Positions 1-12,732 of a stretch of 64,000 nucleotides of DNA are shown piece after piece. The number at the start of each line of letters is the position of its first letter. Within the stretch, counting starts at the first letter, position 1. The DNA is taken from NCBI GenBank assembly GCA_003586115.2, contig QVOM02000042.1, positions 32,206,855 to 32,270,854 on the forward strand, in the 5' to 3' direction. The notes below the pieces were generated by a model, which worked only from the letters and a program-made list of their open reading frames with translations, did not search any database and was not told where the DNA came from. The translations under genes and the position numbers were made by a program. The stretch comes from Salvator merianae. Taxonomy: Eukaryota; Chordata; Lepidosauria; Squamata; Teiidae.

Positions 1-2
1 GC

Positions 3-1577
3 ACTGCCATCCATCCCTGCCCAGTTGTGCATTTCGCTGCTGATCTGTGGACCAGCGGCACAGGAATGCATGGCTCCTTCCTCTCCCTCACTGCGCACTG
101 GTGGGGGGAGGAAAGAGAGGGTGGTGTTTTGGCCAGTGCTGCTGTGCCTTCTCAAGCTCCCTCACAGGCAGTTAAGCCCCTTTGGGCCTTGCTGCATGTG
201 GAGGAGTTTGACACGAGCCACACTGCTGAACACCTGTCTGAGGCCATGGAGCATCAGGTGAACGGTTGGTTGAGCCATGAACCGACCCTTTGCCGTGGCT
301 TCATGGTCATGGACAATGGTAGAAACATAGTTAAGGCAGCCGGCCTGGCGGGGTTTATGAGTGTCACCTGTATGTCTCACACTCTCCACCTGGTCGTGAG
401 GGACGCTCTTGGACTCCCTGGGCCTGGGTCCAGGAGTGTGGGCCCCGCTGCAGTTTCTGCCACCGCATCTATGGAAGCCCTTGTGGAGGAGTGCCGCAGG
501 ATGGCTTCCCATTTGCACAGGAGTGTAAGCATGCAGAGGCTGCTCAGAGAGGCCCAGAGGGAGCGGCAGCTGCTGGAACATCAGATCCCCACTGACGTTC
601 CCACCCGGTGGAACTCCACCTACCTCCTCCTCCAGCGCCTTCTAGAGCAGGAGCCCGCCCTTCACACGCTCGCGATGAGGCATAACGTGGAGGAGTGCAG
701 TCTCTCCCCGGAGGACTGGCGCACCATCACGGATGCTGTCAAGGTTCTCCGGTTCTTCGATCAACTGACGAGGAAAATGAGTTCTGAGACAGCACTGCTG
801 AGCGTTGCGCTGACAAGCGCCATTGCCTTGGGCAAACACCTTGCTGGGCTTCGGCCGCAGCTGAACACTGAGGCTGGCCGGGCCTTGGCGAGTCGGCTGC
901 AGGCTGGGGTTGAGAGGACACTGATTGAGCCCTTGCGACAGAAGCCTGCCTCCATTTTGGCCAGCCTTCTGGACCCAAGGGTTCAGGAGGGAGCTGTCCC
1001 AGAGGATCAGCTCCCTCGGTGGAGAGATCGCCTGGTCCAGGCAGTGAGGAGAGTCCAGACAGAGAGATTGGGGGGCCAGGCAGGGCACAGTGGAGGAGTG
1101 CCTGCTAGCAGTGCGTCCCCCGCTTCCAGTGGCGGAAGTTCCCCTGCTCCTAGTGGTAGCGGTCGGCCCAGCAGCGTGGTTTCACAGGCAGGTCATGATG
1201 AGTGCCCAGACGACACAGAGTCTGACATTTTTGGCATCACTGACCTTCCCACGAGATGGCAGAGGCCAGCTTCCGTTGATAGTGCTGAGCAGTCCGTTCT
1301 ACAGTATCTTTCAGGGAAAGCGGCAGACGTGGACATGGTGCCATCCGAGTTTTGGGCGAAGCATCGCCAAATCTGGCCGGATTTGGAAGCTGTTGCCTGG
1401 AGGTACCTGTCAGCTCCACCGACATCCGTGCAAAGCGAGAGGGTGTTCTCCATGGCTGGTGACGTGTTGACATCTCATCGCTCTCGCACAGGCAGCGAAC
1501 TTGTGCAGCAGCTCGTCTTCCTAAAGGCCAACCTGCCCCTGCTGGGCTTTCCCGAGCTGCCTTTGGGGGATGAGTGA
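3..1577 (+). CDS. hAT-family transposase, C-terminal ~524 residues, intact
   Basis: The reading frame is already open at the window edge (frame from base 3) and runs without a stop to TGA at 1575-1577, so the start and any BED zinc finger lie upstream. I take the product as a cut-and-paste transposase. Counting from the GTG at 27, the visible family features are: the first catalytic-type Asp in FAADLWTS (residue 6); a second in VMDNGRN (residue 96); the C-x2-H-x2-H segment CMSHTLH (115-121); the PTRWNSTY tryptophan motif (192-199), equivalent to the RW motif of Hermes-like enzymes; a Ser/Gly/Pro-rich linker (about 350-385); and a C-terminal hATC dimerisation block with SAPPTSVQSERVFS (about 457-475), whose Glu is the candidate third acidic residue. 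No frameshift or stop is present, so this copy is young or recently active. The family call is secure; activity is not shown. Confidence 0.92.
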   Translation, partial: TAIHPCPVVHFAADLWTSGTGMHGSFLSLTAHWWGEEREGGVLASAAVPSQAPSQAVKPLWALLHVEEFDTSHTAEHLSEAMEHQVNGWLSHEPTLCRGFMVMDNGRNIVKAAGLAGFMSVTCMSHTLHLVVRDALGLPGPGSRSVGPAAVSATASMEALVEECRRMASHLHRSVSMQRLLREAQRERQLLEHQIPTDVPTRWNSTYLLLQRLLEQEPALHTLAMRHNVEECSLSPEDWRTITDAVKVLRFFDQLTRKMSSETALLSVALTSAIALGKHLAGLRPQLNTEAGRALASRLQAGVERTLIEPLRQKPASILASLLDPRVQEGAVPEDQLPRWRDRLVQAVRRVQTERLGGQAGHSGGVPASSASPASSGGSSPAPSGSGRPSSVVSQAGHDECPDDTESDIFGITDLPTRWQRPASVDSAEQSVLQYLSGKAADVDMVPSEFWAKHRQIWPDLEAVAWRYLSAPPTSVQSERVFSMAGDVLTSHRSRTGSELVQQLVFLKANLPLLGFPELPLGDE

Positions 1578-1916
1578 CCAGGGCATGGATCACTCCATCC
1601 CAACACTGCAGCACCATACGCAGCCGGGACAAAAATGAGAAGAACTAGGTGGCCCAATAACCCCCAACAGGACCAGAAGAATAATTAAGCACCAAACCAG
1701 CAGGAAACTGTAGATAAGGAGAGCCACAAAGTAAGGGGCAGAAACACAGTGTATTGAATAGTAGGGGAAGCAGAGTAGGGACTTTATTAAGGGGTAAAAA
1801 ACATTTGCTTTCTAACTGTCTATATTTCAGTTTGTCGGAGCAATCTCTTTCTCCGTGTCTGTGTCACGCTCAGGCACGTATGCACGCAGACACACACGCA
1901 CCGTGACGCAAACTCA

Positions 1917-1947
<31 letters not shown>

Positions 1948-2635
1948 CAAGGACGCCAGGCCAATGATGACATGGGTACTAGGTACAGGTTACGCTCTGT
2001 GTCCCTGGGCCAGCAGAACCCATCAGGGTCCGCGCCCAAGGCCAGTCTGAGGCCTTGTCCGAGGTGGAGAACACACACCATCACCTCAATATGAAAAAGT
2101 CCCTCCCAGCCAGCCCTACCTGTGCAGAGGGGTATTTGAGACCCCGGGGACACCATGAGGCTATCTAGTCCAACCCATCACATATACAAACAAAGCCGTG
2201 CCCTCTTTTACTTGGGTACAGCTCATATCTCTTTTGGAGTTTAGCTGATCTGGCATGTGCAAAAAATTCCTTTGGCAAACTCTTCAACAGCTTATAAGAG
2301 TTATATTTAAGCTGGAAGAACGTCTATTCTTGGGAGTTTGTGAGTTCACCATCACCATGTGTTACAATACATAACCTTCTACTGGCCGCTGTAATCTACA
2401 GCAGCATCCTCTTATTCTAGGTTGTCTCATGCCCAACTGGAGCTTGTACCAGGCCACACATTTCCTATTTAGTTCTGCCATGGTCTGGTAAGGGGCAACC
2501 TAGAGGAAGCGGAAACCTACCCGAAATAGAGTACGATTTTGAAGGGGAATGCATGCACTTAAAAGTTTACACTTCCCACCCAGACTTTCCAAAGGAATCA
2601 GGTACACAGAATCTGGATTAAGTAAGCAAAACAAT
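1578..2635. other. Inter-gene stretch of the hAT element, no gene seen
   Basis: About 1 kb lies between the transposase stop and the poly(A) signal of the facing Myb/SANT gene. It contains a (CA)n microsatellite. Near 2155-2185 is a short piece (ctatctagtccaaccc) typical of widespread sauropsid repeats, suggesting a nested insertion. A second minus-strand AATAAA lies at 1783-1788. No coding region is supported. Confidence 0.5.
1919..1947. repeat. (CA)n microsatellite
   Basis: About 14 uninterrupted CA units, flanked by imperfect CA-rich sequence from about 1885. Confidence 0.95.
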
Positions 2636-2641
2636 TTTATT
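2636..2641 (-). promoter_or_regulatory. Candidate poly(A) signal of the Myb/SANT gene
   Basis: The plus-strand tttatt reads AATAAA on the minus strand, 449 bp beyond the Myb/SANT stop codon. It is the first good minus-strand signal I see after that stop. Confidence 0.5.
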
Positions 2642-3089
2642 GGACTCAGGGATGGTCAGGTGGGGTATATGTACAAAGGGTTAGGGATAGGGATAGGTGG
2701 GGCACTGAACAGCAGTATTTTAAACATTAGTAAAACAAAACCTTATCAAATACAGAAAACTATTTACATGTGCGGCAGCAATGCAGGCAGGCCAGGCAGG
2801 ACTTCAGAACCTGCAGGGGGAAATAATTGCTGATCAGGCATCGTGGAGGTTTCCCAGGGAATTTGAGGGAAAGGGCACAACAGTCAAATTGAATTCCAGC
2901 AGTAGCTGCTGGCAGAGGAGCATTGTAGGATGAACGGCTCCTCCAACCCCTCGAGGGCCCTGGAAGATAATGACTCGCCACGCATGCTGCCCATTCCAGG
3001 AACCTGCTGCAGCTGTTTGCCCTGCTGAACCCAATCCCGCTGTCTTCCCTACCAACGCGGTACTACTGCCTCTGGCCATAGGCCCTCAC

Positions 3090-5142
3090 TCACCTTGCGG
3101 GCCTCTCCGGGGGAGCCTGCCCCCAGAGAGCATCCCTCAGCTCCAGCACCGCATTGCCTATCATGTTTAGGCGGGCATCCAGAGCCTCCACCTGCCCCTG
3201 CAGAACCTGCATTCCCCTTTCCACCGCAGAAGCCCTCGCGTTGCACTGCTGGTCTGTGGAAACATAAGAGGAGGAAATTAGGACCGATACACATCTGCCC
3301 AGATGCTCCACACATCCCCAGTCATGCAAAGGAGGCAAGGGCGCACTTCACCCTGCACAGCAACACCACCGTGTGAACAGCAAAAAAAACAGGAATACTC
3401 ACGGTGCGTGGCCATTGCCCTCTGCATCCGAGCATGGGACTCCAGGACCTCCTCGAGGCAGGTGGTCTGGGTCCCATGCTCCAACTGGTCAGTCTGGGTG
3501 GCCGCATTGCAACAGCGAGGGCGGGGTTGTTGCTCCTCCTCCTCTGTGCTGATCTGCAGGGCACTTGTGGAGGGGGCTGAGCCCTCTGAGGATGGGCCTC
3601 CTGCTGGGCATCCTGTAAAGTGAGAGCAGAACAGGTGGCTCAGCAGCCAACAGGATGCAATGGGGATTGGTGCAAGAGGGATCTGCTGCCAGTAACACCA
3701 GTCCCCTAATGGCAGTGATGCAGGGTGGGCAGAAACGGCTGGGGAATAAGGGCCGGTGCAATACTCACTGCTTTCCTGTGGGGGGGGGGATGCCGCACCA
3801 GGCACACATCTAAGTGCTACAGCTGGGAAGAAGGAGAGAGGAAAGGAATATAACAACATTTCAATTCAACAGCAAGATGAGTGTCACTGGCAGTGCACCT
3901 TCTGCCCTGATCAGCATTGGCAGCTGGGTAGGGCAGGGAGGGAACTGATGGAATGGATCAATGAATCAGGCCCACTTCCCCATTTCGGACAGGCTTGCAG
4001 CCCGCCCACCCGCCCGCCAAGGAAGCTAGCTGTATCCTGCTTCATGTAGCCCCCCTGCAAGCAAACTTACAGTGAACGCCCCTGCTGCTGCCCTCCATCG
4101 CAGGATCCTCCTGCAGAAGGATGCCTGGTGGGTCAGTGTGTGTTGGGGCTGGGGCTCCTTCCAGCACTGCGGGTGGTTCTGCTCAGGAGGAGGATAGAGG
4201 AAAGAACCACAATGAACACCTGACGGCCTGACAATTCCCATTTTTCTCTGGGTTCACAAACCTCTACCTGTTCCCTGCTATTCCCTCATTCTTAGTAGTG
4301 TCCCCACAGCATCCCTCCCAAAGGGCAACACCAACGTACCTTCTGCTGGCTCTGCAGCTGGCCGCTCCTCCTCCTCCTCTTGCTCCTCAGGAGAACGTGC
4401 TCCGGCTGGAAAGCAATAATGTCACACTGTTCAGAGGTTGTCAGTTGGGCCAACTGCATAAGAAAGCGGTACCCACCCACCGTACTTGATGCCATCCAGC
4501 CATGTATGTGGCAGAAATAAGGAGTTCATGTTTAATGTGAGACCATCATGTATTACAGCCAGCATTATGGTTCTGTACCTCCCCCCCCCCCGCATAAGGT
4601 CCCAGTCAAACAAATCAGCAGTTCCTTCCCACTGAAATCAAGAGTGCAAGCAGCTAACAATAACACTTATTATATCATTGCCCCAACTGCCAAGAGAGTG
4701 GCAGATGCGCACAAGCGGTCAGGCCACATCTGGCAATCCATATTTATTTTAGGGGGCAGTAGGGGGGCGTTTCAATGACAAGAAGGAACAACGTACCTGA
4801 ACTGGCCTTGTGGCGATGTCTCCAGTGGGGTTTCCCAGCAACCACCCAGAGCTGTTGGAGGAGGGGGTAGTGAGGTGGCCTCTTCTGGCGCGGGGGAGAG
4901 CCATCATGGGCCTCCAGGGCTCCGTAGAAAGCGGCCCTGAGCCCCTTGAATTTTAGACGGCATTGTGCCACGGAGCGCCTGAATCCCCGCACCTGCAGAC
5001 TTCTCGATGCCTCTAAGAAGAGGCTTCGATTTTGCCTGCAGGTGCAGGTCATCAGATGCTCTCGCGGCCCATTGGCTGCTAGCAGCGCCTCCAGCAGGGC
5101 CTGGATCTCTTCTGGCTGCCAGTACAAATAACGGCTCGCCAT
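3090..5142 (-). CDS. Myb/SANT-like (trihelix) DNA-binding protein, six exons, transposon-borne
   Basis: The exons I infer are 5142-4797, 4405-4340, 4178-4071, 3822-3769, 3612-3403 and 3253-3090. Each junction has a usable donor and acceptor, e.g. CAG/GTACGT, AAG/GTACGT, pyrimidine tract-CAG. All five introns are phase 1 (149-391 bp). The joined coding length is 948 nt with no internal stop, about 315 residues. Skipping the 54-nt fourth exon creates a TGA at the junction, which supports including it. Exon 1 encodes a Myb_DNA-bind_4-type domain (residues about 5-105: W-x2-EE-x3-LL, then QCRLKFKGLRAAFYGAL). Exon 2 is Glu-rich, exons 3-5 are Pro/Ser/Gln-rich, and exon 6 ends in a short amphipathic helix (VERGMQVLQGQVEALDARL) that could dimerise. 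The ATG has a favourable context (aaaATGG). Similar proteins accompany PIF/Harbinger transposases; here the neighbour is a hAT transposase. Function is inferred: binding transposon ends or assisting transposition. Confidence 0.75.
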
Positions 5143-5564
5143 TTTTCCCTACGTGGTGACCATTAAATAGATCCCACCCACTGAAGTTTTATTGGCCTGT
5201 GAAACCTGCTCTGGGATTGGCTGCCTAGGATCACACTAGTGATTCGCCCTCTCCACGGCAGCTGGGGTCTTCTGACCTCCTTGCCCAACATGCCCTCTTA
5301 TCAGTGGGTAAGCCCTGCCTGGGCAGGGACTTTCAAAAAGCTTTCAAAAAAAAAATTAAAAAAAAAACCTTTCACTGGCTCTCAAAGCTAGTAGTAAGTT
5401 ACCTCATATGATCCTCGTTAGACGGCTCTCACGGTCTCGCACGCTGAAGCCCGCTCCTTTCCCTTTTCTTCATTTAGCAGCCAGCCAGCAGCAGCAACAT
5501 TCTGATTTCCACGGATCATTCGTTGCCTCGCGACTCCATAGTAACCTCGGTTAATTTTTTTCCA
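5143..5564. other. Upstream region of the Myb/SANT gene, no gene seen
   Basis: Presumed 5' leader and promoter side of the minus-strand gene. It contains an A-rich run at 5346-5369. I see no convincing TATA box or further exon. Confidence 0.4.
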
Positions 5565-6115
5565 CAAGCGCCTCGCCTAGTCCTACTCATTGTATGAGGT
5601 GGGCGGGCTCAGTCAGTGATGGTCAAAGCAGTAGCCTTCAGCTAAGCGAGTAATTTAGAAGATTGGAGGCAGCCGCGGGATGAAATAACTGAGAAAAGCA
5701 GCAAAATGACGCGTCGCCGTGATAACTATACCACCATCAAACAAATTTTATTAACATCCTAGCCATCTGAGTTTCTCATCCTCATGTGATGTGATCCCAT
5801 GCGAGGCAGGCAAAGAGTTAAAAAAAAACCCATTGTCTAAGTCTTTCCTACAGTGATGCATTACAATTTCCAACCCCTAGAGGCAGAGTCTGTAGGCTGC
5901 GAAGCCACCAAGCTTCGTAGCTTCATTGTTTTCGCTGTGAAAAAAAAGACGAAAGCGGCCGTTCGCGGCGAAGGTCCCAAAAATTAGCGAAAATGGCTGG
6001 GACTTTCGCCATTCGCATTCGCAGTGGAGATGCCACTTCGCATTCGATGAGAACATCGTGAAGCAACGAAATTCGTACGAAATTTCGTTGCGTCGAAACT
6101 TCGTGCACACCCCTA
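5565..6115. repeat. Right terminal region of the hAT element
   Basis: Homologous along its length to 62893-63491: both contain gtaatttagaaga, gcagccgc-ggatgaaataact, catctgagtttctcatcctcatg and aggcaggcaaagagttaaaaaa. The subterminal part is rich in cgaaa/cgaag/ttcgt words in both orientations, as expected for transposase-binding subterminal repeats. Confidence 0.8.
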
Positions 6116-8513
6116 GTAGGGAGCTCCTGGACTCAGCAAGAGTACACAGTAGCTCAGTGAAAGTTCTTTAGAGGCAAGTTTCCACAGTCAAGAAGTTGTT
6201 CCAAACTAAAGGGTTCTCTCACTGCAAATGGCAAAGAAGCAGAGTGGGAGATTCAAAGTCCAGAGTTTGTTCAGGTGCCATGGATGACAGTGGGAAGAGT
6301 GAGTGATGGTTCCAGTGGCGAAGATCATGTGCCAGGTAGAGGGTGAATGGAAGACTGTGCTACCTGGGGGCTATTTTTATTATAAAAACTAACAACGGGG
6401 ACTGTGACCTCACCTCCAGGACTTCCTAGAAGGGTGGGCAAAAACATGACTGCATGTTATCCTATGGGGACAGTGAAATTGAACCAACATGCAGTGGCGA
6501 GTTGTGTGGAAAATGTATGTTTTTTGCAAAACCTAAGTGTGGTATATGGCTCCAGCTGTGTATGTCCTGGAAAGTGGTTGCAGCTGTGAGGTATGTTAAT
6601 GTCTGTTTGATATCACTTGATTGCTGGAACAGACCAAGACAATAGGGTAGTCAACAGAGTACAGAGTCAAGCACCTAGGTTAAATCACCTGTCATTCTGA
6701 TTACATTGGAGTTGACCAACACCCTGATAGTGGAATTACTGTATCTTAACACCTGGACTTCATTACACAGTAAGGCTGGCCAAAAGGACATAAAGGTGTT
6801 TCAATCATATATCAGATATTTTCTGACATTATAAACAGAAAGTACCAGATTTGACCTCTTTGTAGTAGTTGTCATTGTTCTGAAGGAAGCAAGACACTTT
6901 AACTCTGATCATGTTGCAAATGGCTTATGCAGATGTATCTCATGTCTGTTTGGAGGCAGATGTGAGGGGGGAAGGAGGGGTAGTAGGAAAAATTTAATAA
7001 TTTGCTTTTTACCTAGTGGTTTGTGTTTTACAAACTGGAGTTTTTCAGGCCACAGGGTTCCAGGGCAACTGTGGTCCATTCCTTGAGTCTACCTCATATC
7101 AAAGCAATTTATATCAATGCCAGATTCATATGCATATCTCTACTCAAAGCTGTCATGCCCTATGCACTAAGATATGCTCAAATTCATGCTACATTAAGCT
7201 CTTTTTGTAACAAATTAATCCTAACAATCAAATGGATTGACAACTAGAAGGATAGACTGGGCGTTTCACACTCAAGATGACAGGGTAATATGATGTTTGG
7301 GTTACCAAGAATTGGAACTGCTCTTGGTGGTGGGTATCAGAAGCAGCAGCTGGAATCTGAACTATCCAGGACCTTGAGGTCAATTTTCCTTTTATTCAGT
7401 TCAATTACTATTCAGGAATTTCTGGACAAAAGCCTAGAAATTGATTTCTTATAACTGCCTCCTCTTCCGTAGCTAACCCTGTTCACTGACAACAGAGATC
7501 TTAATTTGATCAGTATAAAATAAATAAATAAAATCAATAAATGTCTCCTGTCACTTGTTCAGAATTTACCTGACTGACTTCAGACTGGAAAAGTGTTTAT
7601 TAAAATAAACCTATGAGAAGCTTACCACAGGATCTGGTACTGGGAAGGAAATGAATAAATGACAGCTTTCAGCTGCTAGTGTATACAATTTGAATATTCA
7701 GTTATGCGCTTCAGTTTGACCTGCAGCCCCTCAGTTTTCCAGAATTTAATTAATGATATCATTAGAGACTTGCTGGACAAAAATGTCACAGCTTATCTTG
7801 ATTATCTTCCTTTTTCTGAAGATTGCCCTAAACCTATTGCCTTAATACATCGTGTTTTGCATTGCCCTGTAAGACTGGCTTTGTACCAATATATACAAAT
7901 ATGAAATTCATCTAGACATCTTAGACTTCCTAGGTTGTGGCATCTACTCCAGGGGGAGGTGGAGATGTACCTAGGAAAAAAATCCATAATCTTGAATGGG
8001 AATATCCTGGACCAGATGCCAATTACAAAATCTTTTGGATACTACCAACTTCCACAGAATATTTATCCTTGATTTCACATCTAGCAGCTGCCTTTTCATT
8101 ATTTAAACATGGATCAAGCAGGAAAAAAAAAGAGAAATGACAAAACTAGATCACCTCCCTGCCCCAAATTCAGTGGGACAACTGAATGTCAGGAGGTTTT
8201 TGATAGTCTGAAATGCCTACTCACCAGTTTCTGACCCACCCTAATACAGATCTGTCCTTCATTGTTTTGGCAGACTTATTTTATATTGCTGCAGGGTGGG
8301 GCTGGGGTCTTGTCCAAAAAGACTCAGATACTGACTGTACCCAGGAGTGTATTTCCAAACTAGCAGGTGCCTACCACCATTTGAACATGGAATCATGGAC
8401 GTAGGTGCCTGCTGGATTTTTAACTTTATCTGAACACAAACTAAGTTGAGATACTTTTCAAGAACTCCATACCTTGAATTCCTTACCATTGATTATGCTA
8501 ATTGGAGTAATTT
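6116..8513. other. Non-coding, repeat-derived; one diverged repeat inside
   Basis: No exon or RNA gene recognised. 6840-7215 matches 21885-22245 (listed separately). Short open stretches lack family similarity and splice context. Confidence 0.4.
6840..7215 (+). repeat. Diverged dispersed repeat, copy 1
   Basis: Same order of words as 21885-22245: ctgaaggaagc, cagatgt, a purine-rich ggggggaaggagggg block, tttgtgttt, and ctgtggtccattcct against ctgctggtccatttcct, with a similar distal part. Family unknown; possibly an old LTR or LINE end. Confidence 0.5.
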
Positions 8514-8624
8514 GGGCTGCATCCAGACATTGCTTTCTTATTCCACTATATTTGGATATTCCAGAATAATACTTTATTCTGGAATAGCCAAATATAGCAG
8601 AATATGTGATGTCTGATGCAGCCT
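8514..8624. mobile_element. Small palindromic MITE (111 bp)
   Basis: The two halves are near-perfect inverted repeats: gggctgcatccagacat...ccactatatttgg against the complement of ccaaatatagcag...gatgtctgatgcagcct. Related ends occur at 12733-13004 and near 19213-19303. No coding capacity. Confidence 0.75.
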
Positions 8625-9930
8625 AAGAATCATCTGGAGAATCATATGTTTATTTTTGACATTTATATCCTACCTCTCTCCCAAAGAACTCAAGCCAGTG
8701 CATATTATTCCTCTCAATAAGACCATGACTGACCCAAGCTTAGTTAGTGTGTTTCCATGGCCAAAAGGGCAAGAAGATTACATTCACACATAGCAAAAAG
8801 AGAGAGAGAGAGTCTCAGAAGTGCCTCAGAGACAGTAGCAAGCAACCCTCGTTTTCTCTCATCCCATCTCTAATCCTAGAATATAAACCTAGAATGTTCA
8901 TGAGTGGGAGAGAGGTAGACTAGCATATGAATGATCCCACCTGCAAATCATATCTAAACCATTAGCAAGCTTCCTCAGAAGTTTTTTTCTTTCTTCTTTC
9001 CTTCCTTTTAGTCTGTTTGAACACAGCTTCAGTTCTGTATGATCTAAGACCTAAGTTTTTGAGAACAGAGCACCACAAAATTTGATGCTGTAACGAATCA
9101 GTTATTAATTAAGATGCCACAGATTACTGCAATAGATTAAGATACCACAGATTTTACTGCAACAGATTAACAAGATTGGACTTCTGGAATGTGCAAAATC
9201 ATAAACACGTTTTTTGAATATTATCTCATCTGAAGCAGACATTAATGCAAGATAAAGAATAAAATCCTTGTGACAAACCCTCTTTAACTCAGTAGGATTT
9301 ACTTCTGATTATACATACATTGTCTAGCACTAGATTGCAAATCAATGCAGCTGTGTAAGCAGTCAGCGACTTGAATTAAACTTTTTTTAGAAAAAAAATA
9401 TTTTAAAAAAATATAGGGTATGCAAATGCAAATCTTCTACTTGCTGACTCATATTCTTTGTGAATTATTGAATTTTAATGTAAATGGCAGAAACATAATC
9501 AAGGTGAATTTAGAGCAAGCAAAAGTTATATAAATGGCATCTCTTTTAAACAAAAGAAATTAGTTGCGGTTATGGGGGAGGGGAAATATTTTCAATAGCA
9601 GTGTTTTTAACAACAGAATACGTCAGCAGTAACTTTGTCTGTAAATACTTTTCTTTCTCTTTGCCTTCCAAAGGTTTTGTTTATCATAATTCTTCAAATA
9701 TGGCTCTTCTTGAAGGATGTGAGAAAGCAGAAGACAGCTTGAGTTTAAATGAGCTGTTCAGCAGAGCAGCTGTTGATGCTTATAAAAACAAACTAGTAAT
9801 CAAATATTCCTTTTTTTCCAATGAAAACCTCAGTAACAATTGCAATGACCTTACCATGGCACCATGTGTAAGACTTCATCACTCAAGATTTCTCAGAATC
9901 ACACAAAACATGGCTCTGAAGTAGACAAAT
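8625..9930. other. Non-coding stretch, nothing recognised
   Basis: AT-rich sequence without a supported gene. An open frame at 9601-9924 was considered and rejected (see rejected list). Confidence 0.4.
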
Positions 9931-10436
9931 AGGGTGTTTCCACACTTACCCTTAGGCTGGCCCAGGAAAGGGTCCATAGGCTTCTCTTCCTCATGGTGGA
10001 CTGACTTAAGGGGAGGACCCACCCCCTGCCAATGCACTGCACCCACACTGTATGCAGCATAGTCCTGTCTAGGCAGCCAAAATGTCCAGCTCAACCAGGA
10101 TACCAGTAGAACTGTTTCAATGGGTCAACTAGTATTCCAGAGACCATAGAATGGAACATGGAGACACTTGGAAGTGTATATGCCTCCCAGTTCTGCTTTA
10201 ACGTGTGTGTGTGCGTGCATGAAATTTCATGCTAAAATGGGTCCTCTTGGGGTTCCTAGGTGAGGGACTATAGTTCCTAGCCATCAGAGAACTGGGAAGC
10301 AGGAGCTGTCCCGGAACAGTCTTCTGAGTGCAGAAGGTTTGTTATGGAACAGTGGGGCTGTTCCTGCCACTGGAATCACTTCACCTAGCATGGTCCTGCT
10401 GGGCCAATCCAGTCAGGCAAGTGTGGAAATGACCCT
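9931..10436. mobile_element. MITE, tgcac/ccacacttac family
   Basis: Ends are inverted: agggtgtttccacacttac at the left, aagtgtggaaatgaccct at the right. It contains the family core gtctaggcagccaaaatg near 10067, shared with elements at about 14103, 20191 and 61905. Non-autonomous; no coding capacity. Confidence 0.7.
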
Positions 10437-11744
<1,308 letters not shown>

Positions 11745-12715
11745 ATACATAAGAACATAAGAGAAGCCCTCCTACATCAGGCCATTGCCCATCCAGTCCA
11801 GCATCCTGTCTCACAATGGCCCACCAATTGCTTCGGAACATTCTCAAGCAGAATATAAAGGCAAAACCTTCACTTGCTATCAACTTCCTGCCAATGACCT
11901 TTAGAGGCATCCAGCCTGTCTTTCCACCCTGGAGGCAATACCTAGGCATCCATTCTAGTAGCCATTGATTACATCTGACCTCCATGAATCTGTTCAACCC
12001 ATTCTTAAAGCTACCCAGGCTGACTGCTGTCACTACCTCTTCCAGTAGTAAATTCCATGGACCAATGACCATCTGGGTGAAAAGAAATATTTACCCTTGT
12101 TGGTCCTAACTCTGCTGCCACTCCAGTTCACAGAGTGCCCCCTTGTCGTAGATAATTTTTCTCTATCCACCTTTTTCATACTCTGCATGATTTTATATAC
12201 TTTAGTCAAGTTCCCTCTTAAATGTCATCTTTCAAGGCTGAAGAGGCCAAGATGTTGCAGCCTGATTTCATAAGGAAGGTGTCTAGTCCCTTGATCATTC
12301 TGATTGCCCTTTTCTGCCCCTTTTCCAGTTCCACAATATCCTTCTGATGATGAGGTGACCAGAATCATACACAATATTCCAAGTGTGGTCTCACCAAAGA
12401 TTTATAAAGAGGCACAATGACACTTGCCAACGTTTTTTCTATTGCTTTCTAAAATACCCCTAGCATTGTTTTTTTTTTTTTTTTTTTTTCCCCAACTGCT
12501 GCTGCACACTGAGTCAACACCTTCATTAAGCTGTCCACCAGAACTCCAAGATCCCTTTCCTGGTCTGACATGGAAAGCTTGGCCCCAGTGTGTATCACTT
12601 TGTGCTTGCTAAGATTGAAGTGCATTTGCCACTTCCTTGCCACTCACATAATGTCAAGAGCTTTTACAATCACTTTCAGCTTTTACTACCCTGAACAGTT
12701 CAGTGTTCAAGAAGC
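11745..12715 (-). mobile_element. CR1-type LINE, 3' end, 5'-truncated
   Basis: The plus strand begins with the complement of the characteristic tail (aagaacataagagaag...tccagcatcctgtctc). It runs back into RT-domain remains read on the minus strand: KWQMHFNLSKHKVIHTGAK, then QERDLGVLVD and the QCAAAV segment near 12500-12640. A T-run at 12469-12490 has expanded inside it. Frames are broken. It covers the same 3' region as the plus-strand copy at 28070-29195 (both contain the words around ttcagggtagt). Confidence 0.8.
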
Positions 12716-12732
12716 AGAAATGCTATATATGT

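Larger units (their letters stand above)
1..6115 (+). mobile_element. hAT DNA transposon, left end outside window, carries two convergent genes
   Basis: The window opens inside this element. The right end is seen directly: the sequence up to 6115 ends in gtgcacacccta-type bases (gtgcacacccctag around 6103-6116), matching the terminal inverted repeat of the complete copy at 62697-63491, which has hAT-type 8-bp target duplications. About 550 bp next to the right end (5565-6115) is homologous to 62893-63491. Inside are a hAT transposase on the plus strand and a Myb/SANT-domain gene on the minus strand, tail to tail. Membership of both genes in one element is inferred: the left terminus cannot be seen, and the stretch 1578-2540 could contain nested insertions. 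The 8 bases after the end (gtagggag) should be the target duplication. Confidence 0.7.

Noticed and set aside
162..1657. Several antisense frames opposite the transposase
   Set aside because: Shadows of the transposase coding strand with no independent support.
9601..9924. 107-codon open frame preceded by a pyrimidine-rich segment, 1.2 kb upstream of the CNTNAP-type exon
   Set aside because: Its translation (KGFVYHNSSN..., ALLEGCEKAED...) does not resemble the preceding CNTNAP exon or any family I recognise, and it has no clear donor.
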